A DNA stretch of 64,000 nucleotides from Allacma fusca. Its lineage: Eukaryota > Arthropoda > Collembola > Symphypleona > Sminthuridae. Under the pieces are notes generated by a model, which saw only the letters and a list, made by a program, of their open reading frames with translations, was not told the DNA's origin and ran no database searches. Location of the stretch: positions 53,517,402 to 53,581,401 of the forward strand of contig OX359249.1 of the NCBI GenBank assembly GCA_947179485.1, read 5' to 3'. The position numbers and the translations under genes are program-made. Positions 33,796 to 45,380 of this stretch are shown here, piece after piece; within the stretch, counting starts at the first letter, position 1, and the number at the start of each line of letters is the position of its first letter.

Positions 33796-34491
33796 TACAG
33801 TAAAACCTGTATATAATGGTTTTCCTAGGGAAGCCAAAATTTGTCCACTATAGACAGGGACCACTATATAAGTATATAGTGGTCAGGGGTCGCTGTATAA
33901 ATACATACACATACAGGCTTACTAGCACGAATCTGACAAAGTTTTTTTTGGCCATTTTTAGCTTTTCAGCAAGATAACTCTCATTACTAAATTATTTGAT
34001 TTCTTGCAACGCAACTAATAATTATGTATATTATGATGCATGAAAGCCACTAGTAAGTAATTTAAAATAAGCACAATAGCATAGCACTAATAAGAAACAA
34101 GGTACTTAAACACAATGGACCTAATATATAAATAAGCATAGGATGTAGTACATAGATATACATACAACACGAAGCCGCTGCAAATACTTAAAAACGTAGT
34201 CCAAATGCCTTTAATTGAGTTAAACTCAAGCAGCTGTGGTATTGGTTCGCGCGAGTTGTATCCCTTCGTTCTGACTGGTTGACCACTATATACAGGTCCT
34301 TCAAGCTGCATTTTTAACCGAAGGGGTATGATCAGCAGTCCACTATGAGCAGTTTTCCACTATATAGGAAACCATTATATGGAGAGAGTTTCCTATGTTA
34401 AAGGATAGGAGGTGGGACCGGGAATTAAAATGTGTCCACTATTAACAGGAATCCATTATATGAACGGCCATTATATACAGGTTTTACTGTA
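33796..34491. mobile_element. pogo/Tigger-type MITE, TA duplication (element 33,798-34,489)
   Basis: Both ends read inward as CAGTAAAACCTGTATATAAT and are identical over at least 20 bases. TA flanks both sides. The 692-bp interior is AT-rich with ccactata words and no transposase. This is the best preserved of four elements of this family in the window (others at 1-47, 37,197 and 57,062-57,226). Confidence 0.88.
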
Positions 34492-35238
34492 GTATGAACG
34501 AGTGAGTGAATGAGTTTGCATACCTCTATCTTTAAGTCTACTGCTCTTGAAACATTGTTAGAAATTGCGTGAGAATCTAAAACGATTTCTTCAGTGCAAT
34601 TAATTTGTTCGTTATTAATTGATTAAAATTACCTAAGCATAGATGATGTTATTGTTACAACTCGTGGATCATAAGGAATAAGCGCATCATTACTTGTAAG
34701 ATCGTCACTGCTATGTGGATATGAATTTTACTTTATATTATTGTTTAAAAAAATGTTTTTATACTTATATTAGTTCTAATTATCTGACGGTAATAAGATT
34801 TTCATGCAAGGATAACAAGATTTTTGACATTATTATTTGCAGGTATTATTTCATGGCAATTGAAAGATTAGAAGAAATGCTCTCAAAAATTTATACCGAG
34901 GTTTTTCAATTTGCCAGGGGTCATTTTATTACAGTAAAATGATAAAATCCATGAATCGCTAATGCTGAATATAAATAGATACTGAATGAGATACGAAATC
35001 CCGAAATGAGTAACAAAACTTTGACATTGGAGGATGGAGTAAAGCCGAAATCTGTAATTTTGTTCATTTTTGTCTACTTAAAATAAATTACTTTCGGGTT
35101 TAAGCTAAAACAGTACAATAAAGGTCTCAATTCTTCCATAAATTATTTAGCAAAATTCTATCAACACTAGGTATGTTTATTACGATAATACCATACGATG
35201 TTTTCGTCAATATTGGTCGGTTTTGAGGGACGATCTTG
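34492..35238. other. No gene recognised
   Basis: AT-rich. The plus-strand 75-codon frame at 34,715 has no domain and is Phe/Tyr-rich. Confidence 0.35.
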
Positions 35239-36186
35239 GACGATAACAGAGCTGCTTGCAGGTATCAGGTAGTACCTGAAAAATACCCGTCGGGTCGGGT
35301 CTAGTTCGGGTCAGCTACAAAAAAAGAAACTGAGATTCGGATCAAGTGCGGGTACATCCTGGATCCGTACCTGATGTACCAGGTCGGGTTACGATCAAGT
35401 TCGGGTTTAAAAAATATACCTGAGCTCAATGTCAGGTACAGGTTCGGTACGACGAATTCAAAATACCTGAACCCAAACTTGCAATTTCAGGTATTTTGTA
35501 CCCTAATAATTTAAAAATTTCACGTGAATGAAACGTTCAAGCTGATCTGAACGTTAATGTAGCTTCACATGGCTGAAAGACACGTCGTATTTAGTGATGC
35601 GTGAGAGCCGCATTATCAATTAAATTAACAAACAGTCAGACTTTGCTAATTAATTTCATGACATAGCCTTAGCGTTGTAGCAGACATCATCGATTTGGAA
35701 TTTCGAGTATACTTGTACCTTAACTTCGTTAAAATTTTAAAAGCATGATGATTATCTGCGGTCTCTTTCTAAAGCTATCACTTAGAGAATGCTTGGGGAA
35801 GCTTCAATAGTTGTTCCCATTCTTTTTGTGCTGCATGCCACTTAAAATTAGTACAAATTTTTGCATTTTTAACTTAACGTCATTTGTAAATAATATTTAC
35901 TTTGATAAAGTCGTAGGATAGAACTTATGTTTATAAGTTTCCTCTGATAAAATAAATGAAAGTCAGGTTCGGGTTTGTTTTGAGATCCGCACCTCAGGTA
36001 TTTTTTCAGATGCGGGTAGCCAAGCAATACCTGATCCAAAAATACCTGACAGGTGCGGATATTAACTCGGATCCGGAGGGCCAAGTTCGGGTTGACGAAA
36101 AAAATTAACCTGATATTTCAGGTGAGGGTCGGGTTCAGGTGCGGATCTTGATTTTTTTACTACCTGAAAGCAGCTCTGGACGATAA
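35239..36186. mobile_element. hAT-type element, exact 8-bp duplication (element 35,247-36,178)
   Basis: Flanks are both gacgataa. Ends read inward as CAGAGCTGCTTGCAGGTA and CAGAGCTGCTTTCAGGTA. Subterminal regions are packed with CAGGTA, CCCGAAC and GACCCG words in both orientations. The 932-bp interior has no transposase. A partial relative lies at 60,860-61,017. Confidence 0.9.
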
Positions 36187-36349
36187 TAATCGTTCTGTCC
36201 GAACGATTTATAGTAACACTAGCACTGCACAGCCAACTATTGTTGGCTAAGCAAGGCAAATGTAAGTTGCGATGACAGCAAATAGTACATGCAATAGCAG
36301 TGCTATATGGTCGTGGATGCATCAAATATTTGATTCTTACCATCACGGA

Positions 36350-36843
36350 GACGGAGATAGTGTTTCTGAACGGTCCAAAAACATGGACTCGAACCGACTC
36401 GTTTTCCCGAACCGAAAAAAATCCCTTTGCTGTTCCCGAAACCGGAACCGATATGTTCGAGTCCGGGACATTTTTGCCTTCCCGGAACCGATCCGGAAAA
36501 TAAAATCGGTTCCCGGACCGGTTCCGGTTCCTTCCCGAACAGGCAGAAAATGCATAGGATTCATTTTCATGGAAGTCAAAATTGTGTCGCGTTTTCAAAT
36601 TATAGTTGACAAATGCTTGGCAAATGCATGTTTTGCGTTTTCATCCAAAAAGGCAGCTTTAACAAACGCTTCCCGAAAACTTTCGGTTTTGATTTTTGTA
36701 CCCGAAACCGGACCGAAAGTAACGGTTATTTAAACCGTTGACCCAAAACCAGACCGAAATTTAACGGTTCTTTAAATCGTTGACCCGAAACCGTACCGGA
36801 ACCTCGGGAATTTCGGATACCGAACGGAAACACTAGACGGAGA
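36350..36843. mobile_element. hAT-type element, exact 8-bp duplication (element 36,358-36,835)
   Basis: Flanks are both gacggaga. Ends read inward as TAGTGTTTCTGAACGG and TAGTGTTTCCGTTCGG. The interior is made of CCGGAACCG and CCCGAAACC words in both orientations; the several overlapping open frames are translations of those words, not genes. Confidence 0.88.
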
Positions 36844-37194
36844 CTATACGTATACGTTGGGTTTTGTCAACTCTGTGGGCTCTTTTGCCAAGTAACTGGG
36901 TTCCCGGGTTCCCGAACTTTTTCCACCCCCGCATATTATTGACTTCTTTGTGGTTCTTTTTATTCCATTGACATTAAAGTCGCCTCCACGATGCCCAGTG
37001 GTCTTCTTGTCTCCTGTTTCCATACTTTAAATTATTATTAAAGGTTCTGACTTATTGTTTTATAAGAAAGTTCTTTTATACTCTGGGTTCTTGTTCCATA
37101 ATAAAAATGAAGATATTGTGCAGTACACCTGTTCTGAAGTATAATATACGCACCATCATCTTGCACAGATGTAGTTGACAGTCTATGGCCTCTA
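36844..37194. other. No gene recognised
   Basis: Intergenic sequence between two transposons. No supported feature. Confidence 0.3.
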
Positions 37195-38175
37195 TACAGT
37201 AAAACTTATAGTGGTTTCTCTAGGGACAAGAAAATTTGACCACTATTAACAGGGACCATTGTGCCGGATATAGTGGTCCTAACCAGGGTTGCAAAAATGA
37301 AAATGCCCTGGGGTTTATGCCTGCCCACCTTAAAATGCCAAAAACGCCAAAAATGCCCGGCATTGTGGGCATTTGACATTGATCCTCTAGCCGAAACATG
37401 GGATTTTTATAACATATTCAAGCCCATCCAGTCTGAAGAAAGTTTTAGGGTTGATTTTCTAAAACAAAATCCAAATGTCCTAATTCATTATTTATGATCA
37501 GCGATTTAAAAAATCGATTATGAAACGATTTCAAAAATCACTTGCTTTTAAAAGTTGCAAACACTCAACATTATAGAAGTCTTTAAGGGGTTTTAAAAGA
37601 ATAATTTGACCAGTGCCTGTGAATGTTTCAAATTGTAATAATTGTAACAAATACAACACAAAAATTTCTATAAAAAATTAAGTTTCACTAGTAATGAATT
37701 TTTAAGTTTTATAACTGTATTACATAACTTGAGGTTATAAAATACTTCAAAACTTGGAGCTTGTATAGTCAATTTTTATTTCCCCAAGTAAAAAACTAAT
37801 TTTAGGAGTTCAAAATTTTGAAATTTCAAAAATTTGTTTTTCCTGATGACCCAGTGTTTAAACTATGAGATTATTGTCAGCTTTACATATTTTTGTGTTG
37901 CATATTTAAAATAATGTTTGGTCGTGAAGTCTTATAAGTATACATCATAAAGCAGCAATAATATAAAATAAAACATAATAATTTGTTTTTCATTAAATTA
38001 TCTATTTAAACATACTGTTTTGTGATTTGGTATGTAAAATTGGTAGATATTTAAAGCTCAAATCGAGACGAAAATGCCCAAAATGCCTGCCCTAGGCTGA
38101 ATATGCCCAAAATGCCGAAAATGCCATGGCATTTTCAATTTTGCAACCCTGGTCCTAATCACTATGTACAGTACT
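37195..38175. mobile_element. pogo-type MITE fragment interrupted by a hAT-type element
   Basis: TA then CAGTAAAACTTATAGTGG at 37,195-37,214 starts a copy of the 33,798 family, which runs to 37,283. After the hAT-type insertion it resumes at 38,152 with cctaatcactatgtacag and fades. No right end was found, so the copy is truncated. Confidence 0.65.
37276..38159. mobile_element. hAT-type element inside a pogo-type MITE (element 37,284-38,151)
   Basis: Ends read inward as CAGGGTTGCAAAAATGAAAA and CAGGGTTGCAAAATTGAAAA. Flanks are gtcctaac and gtcctaat, 7 of 8 matching. The subterminal words AAAATGCC / GGCATTTT are shared with the 15,213-16,406 element, so the two families are related. The interior is AT-rich and non-coding. 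Confidence 0.85.
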
Positions 38176-38399
38176 TCAAATTAAATAATTCGCACGCACG
38201 ATTAATGTATTAATGCTTGAAGTATAAAATATTTTATTAGCAATTACACTTTATTAAAGTAATTACTAATTTTTGAATGCTTTAGACTTTAGGCCTGATT
38301 TTTCAGCAAAAGATTTTGTTTTTGCTGTCACATCTATTCATTAACAGAGAACAGCTGATGTCTCATTGTGATAAATATTTTATGGTTGTTGTCTCAGTT
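38176..38399. other. No gene recognised
   Basis: AT-rich sequence between the pogo fragment and the LINE D leader. Confidence 0.25.
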
Positions 38400-38815
38400 T
38401 TCGGGAAACTTCACTTCCTCACTGACTGCAGGACAGTGAGGACTTTAGCTATGCATGGCTGTACGCTTTGTGTGTGAAAACATAGTCCTGCCTCCTGGCT
38501 GCCAAAGCCACGGTTGAATGGGATTTAACCCAGCTATAGGGGATGCTGGTTTATGACGCCAAAAGGTCACGGCCGGGTCAAGGCCCGGCTACGACAACGT
38601 GGGATCATCCATCCGGTGTACACACGGCCAGCTAGCTGACTCCAGTCTGATGGAATAGGATACAATAAAATACCGCATCCATGACTCAGACACGCATACA
38701 CAAAATCACATTGTAACTACTGTCCTTCCTATTCTCTAGAATAATTTATTCTATAATTAATATTAATTACTTGAAATATTAAAGTAATTTTAAGAAAACG
38801 CAACGTATTACTATA
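38400..38815 (+). promoter_or_regulatory. Probable 5' UTR/internal promoter of LINE D
   Basis: A GC-richer block (38,470-38,650, with aaggtcacggccgggtcaag) sits directly before the zinc-finger start of an L2/CR1-like LINE. Non-LTR elements carry internal promoters in such leaders. Assignment is by position and composition only. Confidence 0.4.
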
Positions 38816-39823
38816 CGGCTGGTGCTTCAGAAAAATGTAATATATGCAATAAAGCAGACGGTAGGAAATTAGCTAAAAAATGTATCCGCTGTAACGGACT
38901 ATATCACAATACAGGCTGCCTAAGACTTAATGCCACATCCAAAGAATTTAAATTATTAGCTGACTCTAATGCCTGGGTTTGTCAGTGTATAAGCCCCAAT
39001 CCTAATATCAACAGCTATGGAATTACTGTTGATATTTTCGTTGACTCTGGGCTATAAATATCAGCTAATAACAACGTTTCCTTCTTTAGTAATAGCATAT
39101 CTACACTCTTACCGGTTAACAACTGTCCAAATCCTATTCAAAGGTCTAACAATAATGCATATAAATATATGTAGCCTAAGATTAAAGAAGGATGAGCTAT
39201 CTATTATAATGCATGACTACAAAACCGATATCATGTGTATATCGGAAACCTGGCTGAATCTGAATACATTAGATAGCGAACTTCAAATCCCAGGATACCA
39301 TCTATACAGAAAAGACTGATAAAATAAAAACGGTGGAGGATTAGTTATATATATTGCTAACCTCGCATCTGAATATTATAAATATGTGATTATATCGGCA
39401 GAATGTCTCTGCACTTAAATTAACCTACAACACAGCAAACCAATTGCTATAGTAAGTGTATATAGACCACTTGGCTCTATTGGTTGTGACAATAATTTTG
39501 TAGTAGAATTCACAAATCTGATTGACTCCCTACTAACAAAGAGTATGGATATTACGATATTAGGCGACTTTAATATTAATACGCTAACAAATAGCTCATC
39601 CTACAAATATCTGTTAGAGTGTAAGAGATGTGTTGAGAGATTAAATCTCAATCAACTCATCAATACTCTAACTCAACCCGTACGACATTTACTAGTAGAA
39701 CCATTATAGACCATGTATATATAAAAAATACAAGCTATGCAATTGACTCAGATGTTATAGATTGCGGCCTATCTGACCATGATATTATATATCTGTACGT
39801 TAAAAACTCAAACCTATCTACAC
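38816..39823 (+). mobile_element. LINE D, 5' half (PHD + EEP), L2/CR1-like; continues at 50,724
   Basis: Reads CNICNKADGRKLAKKCIRCN with the rest of a PHD-type finger (YHNTGCLRL, WVCQC), then EEP: MHINICSLRLKKDELSIIMH, CISETWLN, VSVYRPLGS, LGDFNINTL, IIDHVYIKN and CGLSDHDIIYLYV. It stops at the target duplication atctacac (39,816-39,823) of a hAT-type insertion. The sequence after the second copy (50,716-50,723) continues the same protein region as LINE B. Several frameshifts and stops are present. Confidence 0.85.
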
Positions 39824-40174
39824 CAAACATGGGCGCCTGCCTAGATTCTAGGCCCTATAATAGGCTAAGGCTCTAGGATGCTGCAAGTTGAGATATAAAT
39901 TTAGGCGAGGTTCTAGGCTGCGCAATCACCACTACAATATAGGCTGAGGGAAACTCTAGGATATTCAGAAACTTCCGAAAAAGGGACTGGGCTAATCAAT
40001 TCAATTCAATTCAATTCAATAATTTTATTCAGGACTCTCTTCGGGCGGCGCCCATATCATCCGTACAGTGTAATATATGTGTGTATAAATTTGAAATACA
40101 TATAATTTCAAATAAAGAATAGTGATCCAATGTATCCTTGGAAAGTAATACATTTAGAAAGAACAGTAAAGATT

Positions 40175-41832
40175 CTATAGACAAATGAGAAAATTGTTTC
40201 TAATAGAGCAATTGTGGATAAATTTGAAGACATCGCAGATGAAGTTTAAACTTGGATCTTTAAAAAGGGCAAGGAGTGACGTTTCGTTAGTGTAGTAATT
40301 CAAATTATATTTTCCTAAGAGATTTTGTCTAGCATGAGAGTACATGCTGCACCTGGTCAAAATATGGAGTAAATGGTTCTGTTCTTGGAGATTACAATTA
40401 GCACATAACTCAGGGTATGTAAGGATGAGGTTGACTTCGGTTGTATATAATTTTGGAGAATTCAGTCTGATGTTCCAATCAGTCTTATGTATTTAATTTG
40501 AATGTTGTGTAATAGGTACCCAGAGGTAGAGAAGTGATTTTTGATGGACTTATAGACAGGAAGCGAGGAGGAGGAGCTAATATTCCTTAAGTCTGCTTCG
40601 ACAAAGGAATCATGTATGACCGTGGTAATATAAGGGAAGAAGCCGGCAAGATATTCCGCGGATTGGTGTTCCCAGACCGCCGGAAAACCATGTTTGTATA
40701 GGGTTCCGCGAATAAAAACTGTCCAGCTAGTTTTTGATCCAGATATGGGATCATTCTTGCTAAGCATTTTTGAGCGCTCATAGCATATTCTAAGTAGTCT
40801 TGTATGGGGCATTAATAATATTTTAAACCAGAGCCTCAAAGCCCATTTAGTTATTTGGAAAAATACTTTGACTCTTCCTGTTTCTACTCTAAGGGCGTGT
40901 GAGGGGGTACCTTGAGGGAGCCATAATAATTTTTTAAAAAAATTGATTTTAAACAATTTCTAATCCATCTGCTGTGTTCAAAGCCCAAATCTCCGAAGCA
41001 TACGACATTGTCGGGATGACTACTGTGTCCAGAAGTTTCATTCTGGTTTCCCATGAATCTGTCCTAGAGGCATTCAGGATTCTTATGGTTGGGCCGATGG
41101 TAGCGAGTGCTTTTGTTTTCATTGCTTTTGCTGCTGAGCGAAAAGAGCCGGAAGAAGTAAACTTAATGCCCAGATAAGTATACTCCTTGACGACCTCTAT
41201 TTTTTCGCCTTTCAGGAACCATTTCCAAGGGCTAAGGAAGTTTCCCCCGTTTCTAAAAATAATTATTTTGGTTTTCGACAGATTAATGGTTAAAAAGTTC
41301 TTGTTGCAATATTCGTCCAAAATATTTATTTTGTTCTGGAGACTTAGTCTGGATTCTGCTAACGTGACGTTGTCGTCGGCTAAGAGAAGATGGTTGACAG
41401 AGTTTTGTCCACCTAAACTCACGGGGGATGCACCCCTCATTTCAAAAAAACTATCTAGGTCTGATATGTATAAAGCAAAAAGGGCTAAGTACATCTCCTT
41501 GCAGAACTCCTTGTAAAACTGCAATGGGGTGAGTGTGAGTGCTACCTACCCTTACTCGGATAGTTGCATTCTCATATAGATCTTTCAGTACTTGTAGAAA
41601 TTTGTTGCTCACCCCAAATGTACTTAATTGTTTCCACAGAAGAGTGTGATTGAGGGAATCAAATGCCCTAGCTAGGTCCACAAACAAGGCAAAGAGTTTC
41701 CCCCCAGGGGGTCTTAATTTGATCTGAATTATTGAAAGTAATGTAAAAATTTGATCAGCACGGCCACGATTTTTTCTAAAACCTGCTTGAGTTTCAGGCA
41801 GTATGTTATTTTCCTCGGACCATGCATATAAT
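40175..41832 (-). pseudogene. LINE E ORF2, RT to C-terminus (broken)
   Basis: Starting on the minus strand at the LINE F insertion point: WSEENNILPETQAGFRKNRG, LFVDLARAFDSLNHTLLW, VLQGDVLSPFC, LLLADDNVTLAES (ADD box), LTINLSKTKIIIFRNGG, KEYTYLGIKFTSSGSF, and at the end CANCNLQEQNHLLHILTRC, a C-x2-C-x9-H-x4-C knuckle. The stop is at about 40,175. Frames change several times near 41,520, 40,950 and 40,400, so no full protein is made. Confidence 0.82.
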
Positions 41833-42044
41833 TATTATTTATTATTTATTTATTCAATTTAAGGTCTTGTAGGCTTTCGCCCATGACCCGAGGAATTATT
41901 TGGTGTTTTGAATTGAATACATACTTGTACATGATTCTCTGGATACACTTTAGAGAATATAAATTAACCTTAGTATTAGACCCCCAATTTATATTGGTAT
42001 AGCTAAATACCAAGTAAATGCATATAGTACATGTTCCAAGTTAA

Positions 42045-45000
42045 TTAACTAAAATCACTAAAGAATTCTCTTCTTCTGAGAAAATTGATTAGTATCTGAA
42101 GAATCTTTAACATTTCTTCACGGCTAGTTGGGTTAAAGTTCCTCCTAAATTGCTGTGCAAAGTATCGGTTCTGACGGTTTTGTTCTTGCATAGGGCAGGT
42201 TAGTAGCATATGTTCCAAAGTATCACTTGCCTGAGTATTGCAGCATTTGCATGGCTGTGGTGCGAAGCTATTTGGAAATTTGTACACATCCATTCCTATT
42301 CTAAAGTATGTTCCCGACAATCTGGCTTGAGCAAGCAAACGTTTATATCTAATTCCTACGTCAATGCTAAGGTATGTTGGAGGTATCCCAGGTATGTAGT
42401 TGAACACTTGATAAGCACTGTGTCTTTGCGAGTCTTTCAATTTATTTAGGTCTGTGTTGCCAATCATAGTACTGATATTCGTGATTATTTGGGTAAAGTT
42501 CTCCTGTAGATATGCAGAATTTTGATCGTTCCACAATTCTTCAGAATTGTGTTCCGCTAGAATTTTTCTTATCTGGGTCACCCAGTTATAATTTTCAGAT
42601 TTGTAGCCACCGTCAGGATTTGTTAGGCTGTCGATTGAGCATAATGCATTGTATGTGCATTTTGGGTATCTTGAGTCATCCATATTTTGCAGTACAATTA
42701 TGTAACGTATTAGTTGACGAAGTATGTTTAACTTTGTGTGAAGCTGTCCCGTTTCAAGTCTTACCACATAACCGGGAGTTAATTTGCACATTACCAGAAT
42801 TCTTTTAAAGTAGTATTGTTGGATGCTTTCTATTTCAGTTAGATAACGCAATCCCCAAATTTGAGCACAATAGAGAACGGTGGTTCTAATGCATGCAGCA
42901 AACATTTTTTGAATATATTCCCATTTGTGAATTTTGGCATTTGATAATGTAGTAAATGTTTTACCGCATGCCGCTCTTCCTTTTGCTTGAAAGTATTGCA
43001 AGTTTTTCCTAAATATCCCCGATGAGCAGAACTTTACACCTAAGTAAACATATTCATTTACAATAACCACCCTTTGTTGTTTATATTCGAACCAAAGTCT
43101 CGGAGAAAGCTTTGCACGGCTTTTGCGGAACACAATCATTTGGGTTTTAGCAAGGTTTACCACCAGTTTCATATCCTCAAAATATTCAGTAAGCACTAAA
43201 ATATTTCGTTTCATGTCAGCAGCTGTTCTTGTCATAAGGACCATATCGTCCGCGTAGAGAAGAATTAAAATGCGCAGTGTAGGATTAATTTTTATGCCTC
43301 CACTTCCTTTGCTTTTGAGTAATGTTTCAATATTATGTATGAAGAGTGAAAACAGTAGAGGACTCAAACTGCAGCCTTGGAGCAATCCTTTTTGTATGGG
43401 TATGGGATTCGTGGTGCCACCTTCCACTCGGACCTTGGTGCTAGCTTTTGCATAAAGATTTTGTAAGATGCGGATGATTTTGCCACTGGTTCCAATGTCG
43501 TTTAGGGTTTTCCATAGCAAATTGTGATCTATGGAAGGGAAGGCCTGTTTGAAGTCTATGAACAGAGCATATAGTTTGCCATTATTATCGTTTAAAGCGA
43601 TTTGGATTGCTGAATTCAGTGTATGTATATGATCAATACAGCCTCTTCCTGCTCTAAAGCCAGCTTGCGCTTCTGGAAGGAGTTTGTTGTTTTCTGCCCA
43701 TTTTCTGAGCCGCCTCTCAATAATGTGTGTAAATAGTTTCATGGTTGTATTAGCCAGTGCAATTGGGCGGTAATTTTCAGGATTTTCAGCATCACCTTTT
43801 TTGAAAATCATACAGGTTTCGAACTCACTCCAATCCGCTGGTGGTTCTTCACTAGAGAAAATTTTATTTATTGCCGTGCATAACAATTTGCCTCCGCTGG
43901 CAGGGAGATTTTTGAGAAACTCATTTGTTATTTCATCCGGCCCTGCCGCTTTCCCATTTTTAATGTGTTTCACAGCTTCGTTATATTCAATGACGCTTAT
44001 TTGTTGATCTAGAAATTCATGGCGCGTATCTGAAATGGCTAAATAGGTTGAACTCTGTTCAGCCGGGGCCATGTATGTTTCCCAGATATGTTTTTCTACA
44101 GTGTTAGGGATACTTGTGGATTTTCTAAAAAATTTAATAGATTTCCAGAACTGTGTTAAGTTTGCGGAATCGGCCACTTCTTTAATCTTGTTTTCCCAGT
44201 AAAGCTTCTTTCTGAGCTGTAGTAATTTCTTGTAATTCTTTCGTTGTTGTATGTAATTGTCTCTAATTGTTGGGTCCCAATTTGTGGTTCTACAATTCTT
44301 CAAAGCATGTTGAAGGTCTTTCTTGGCTTTTATGCATTCATTATTATACCAGGCAGGATATTCATAATTATTTGTGCGCTTTGTCATTTTTGATGCTTTA
44401 GCTGCTGATAAAATTGTTTGCTTTAATAATAAGTACGGATCACTATTTACGTCACTATTTCTAATCCTATTATCAACCTCTTCCATATATGCTTGTTTAC
44501 GGTATGGGTGCCATTTTAGTATCAAGGATTTTTCATTTGCTAGTGGTTTGTTGTTGTGCCGAATATTTGAGGGTAATTTAATAGTTAGTACTCCGAACAG
44601 ATGGTCAGACTCATGCAGGTCTAAAAATTCCAAATGAGATACTTTCTCTAATGATTCGTTGTTGATGACAAAAAGATCAATTACAGAATTGGACTCTGGT
44701 CTTGTTATTTGCCCCGGATAATCTCCATTAATTCTACCGTTAATAACTGACATGCCTATCTCCTCCAATAACGAAAACAGAAGCTTGCCCCTTTCATTGA
44801 TTACGTTATCTAATGAGTCTCTTATATTTTGGATATTAGATGATTGTACGGGAAAATGTAGTGGATTCATATTACCAATTCGGGCGTTGAAATCTCCCAT
44901 AATGATTGTAGTGTCTGGGTTAAAGCTCGCCGCAGCGTCATTAATTTGGAACTGTAAATTATTGAAGGAACTTTGTTGCTGCTCGGAGTTAAAATAACAG

Positions 45001-45380
45001 TTCACAATTAATATTTTAGTTGAAGTAACAGTTTCAGCAATATGGATTAACCATTGATTGCTCCTACATACTTCATACCAGTTTTTAAACATTGATTTTC
45101 GTAACATTGTAATTAATCCTCCGCTAGCTCGTCCGTGAATTGAGAGCCTGCATGCAGGAGTTTCCAAAATTTGGAACTTGGAGAAGATTAAACATAACTT
45201 TTCGAGATCACTATTGTTTTCATGCCAAGTTTCGTTGAGGCACAGGATACTCGTTTTTGTAAGATAGGTAAGGTTGGAATTTAGCAGATTCAAGATACTT
45301 TTTGCTCCCCGGCAGTTCCAGAATCCAATTTTACAATTATTTTGAATAATTGTATCTTCTGGTGTCAGGGATGGTGATTC
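42045..45380 (-). CDS. LINE F ORF2: EEP endonuclease-reverse transcriptase, intact
   Basis: The frame is open from the codon after the ORF1 stop to TAA at about 42,045, giving roughly 1,111 codons. EEP: IGFWNCRG (first metal site), CLNETWHE, IIMGDFNARIG, LHESDHLFGVL. RT: GKAAGPDEITNEFLK, FKKGDAENPENYRPIALAN, FIDFKQAFPSIDHNLLW, KGLLQGCSLSPLLFSLFIH, LLYADDMVLM, LVVNLAKTQMIVF, EYVYLGVKFCSSGIF. C-terminus: a Cys knuckle CKCCNTQASDTLEHMLLTC. No AUG occurs before about codon 91 counted from the ORF1 stop, downstream of IGFWNCRG and NETW, so a start codon upstream of the catalytic core is absent. A TTG at 45,293 is the nearest alternative. No RNase H domain is visible. Confidence 0.93.
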   Translation of the reverse strand, partial: ESPSLTPEDTIIQNNCKIGFWNCRGAKSILNLLNSNLTYLTKTSILCLNETWHENNSDLEKLCLIFSKFQILETPACRLSIHGRASGGLITMLRKSMFKNWYEVCRSNQWLIHIAETVTSTKILIVNCYFNSEQQQSSFNNLQFQINDAAASFNPDTTIIMGDFNARIGNMNPLHFPVQSSNIQNIRDSLDNVINERGKLLFSLLEEIGMSVINGRINGDYPGQITRPESNSVIDLFVINNESLEKVSHLEFLDLHESDHLFGVLTIKLPSNIRHNNKPLANEKSLILKWHPYRKQAYMEEVDNRIRNSDVNSDPYLLLKQTILSAAKASKMTKRTNNYEYPAWYNNECIKAKKDLQHALKNCRTTNWDPTIRDNYIQQRKNYKKLLQLRKKLYWENKIKEVADSANLTQFWKSIKFFRKSTSIPNTVEKHIWETYMAPAEQSSTYLAISDTRHEFLDQQISVIEYNEAVKHIKNGKAAGPDEITNEFLKNLPASGGKLLCTAINKIFSSEEPPADWSEFETCMIFKKGDAENPENYRPIALANTTMKLFTHIIERRLRKWAENNKLLPEAQAGFRAGRGCIDHIHTLNSAIQIALNDNNGKLYALFIDFKQAFPSIDHNLLWKTLNDIGTSGKIIRILQNLYAKASTKVRVEGGTTNPIPIQKGLLQGCSLSPLLFSLFIHNIETLLKSKGSGGIKINPTLRILILLYADDMVLMTRTAADMKRNILVLTEYFEDMKLVVNLAKTQMIVFRKSRAKLSPRLWFEYKQQRVVIVNEYVYLGVKFCSSGIFRKNLQYFQAKGRAACGKTFTTLSNAKIHKWEYIQKMFAACIRTTVLYCAQIWGLRYLTEIESIQQYYFKRILVMCKLTPGYVVRLETGQLHTKLNILRQLIRYIIVLQNMDDSRYPKCTYNALCSIDSLTNPDGGYKSENYNWVTQIRKILAEHNSEELWNDQNSAYLQENFTQIITNISTMIGNTDLNKLKDSQRHSAYQVFNYIPGIPPTYLSIDVGIRYKRLLAQARLSGTYFRIGMDVYKFPNSFAPQPCKCCNTQASDTLEHMLLTCPMQEQNRQNRYFAQQFRRNFNPTSREEMLKILQILINFLRRREFFSDFS

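Noticed and set aside
36062-36733. Overlapping open frames on both strands, up to 178 codons
   Set aside because: They translate the CCGGAACCG/CCCGAAAC words of the hAT-type element. Open frames in several phases on both strands reflect composition, not genes.
42210-45000. Plus-strand frames opposite LINE F ORF2
   Set aside because: They are antisense shadows of a long intact minus-strand reading frame with clear EEP and RT motifs.
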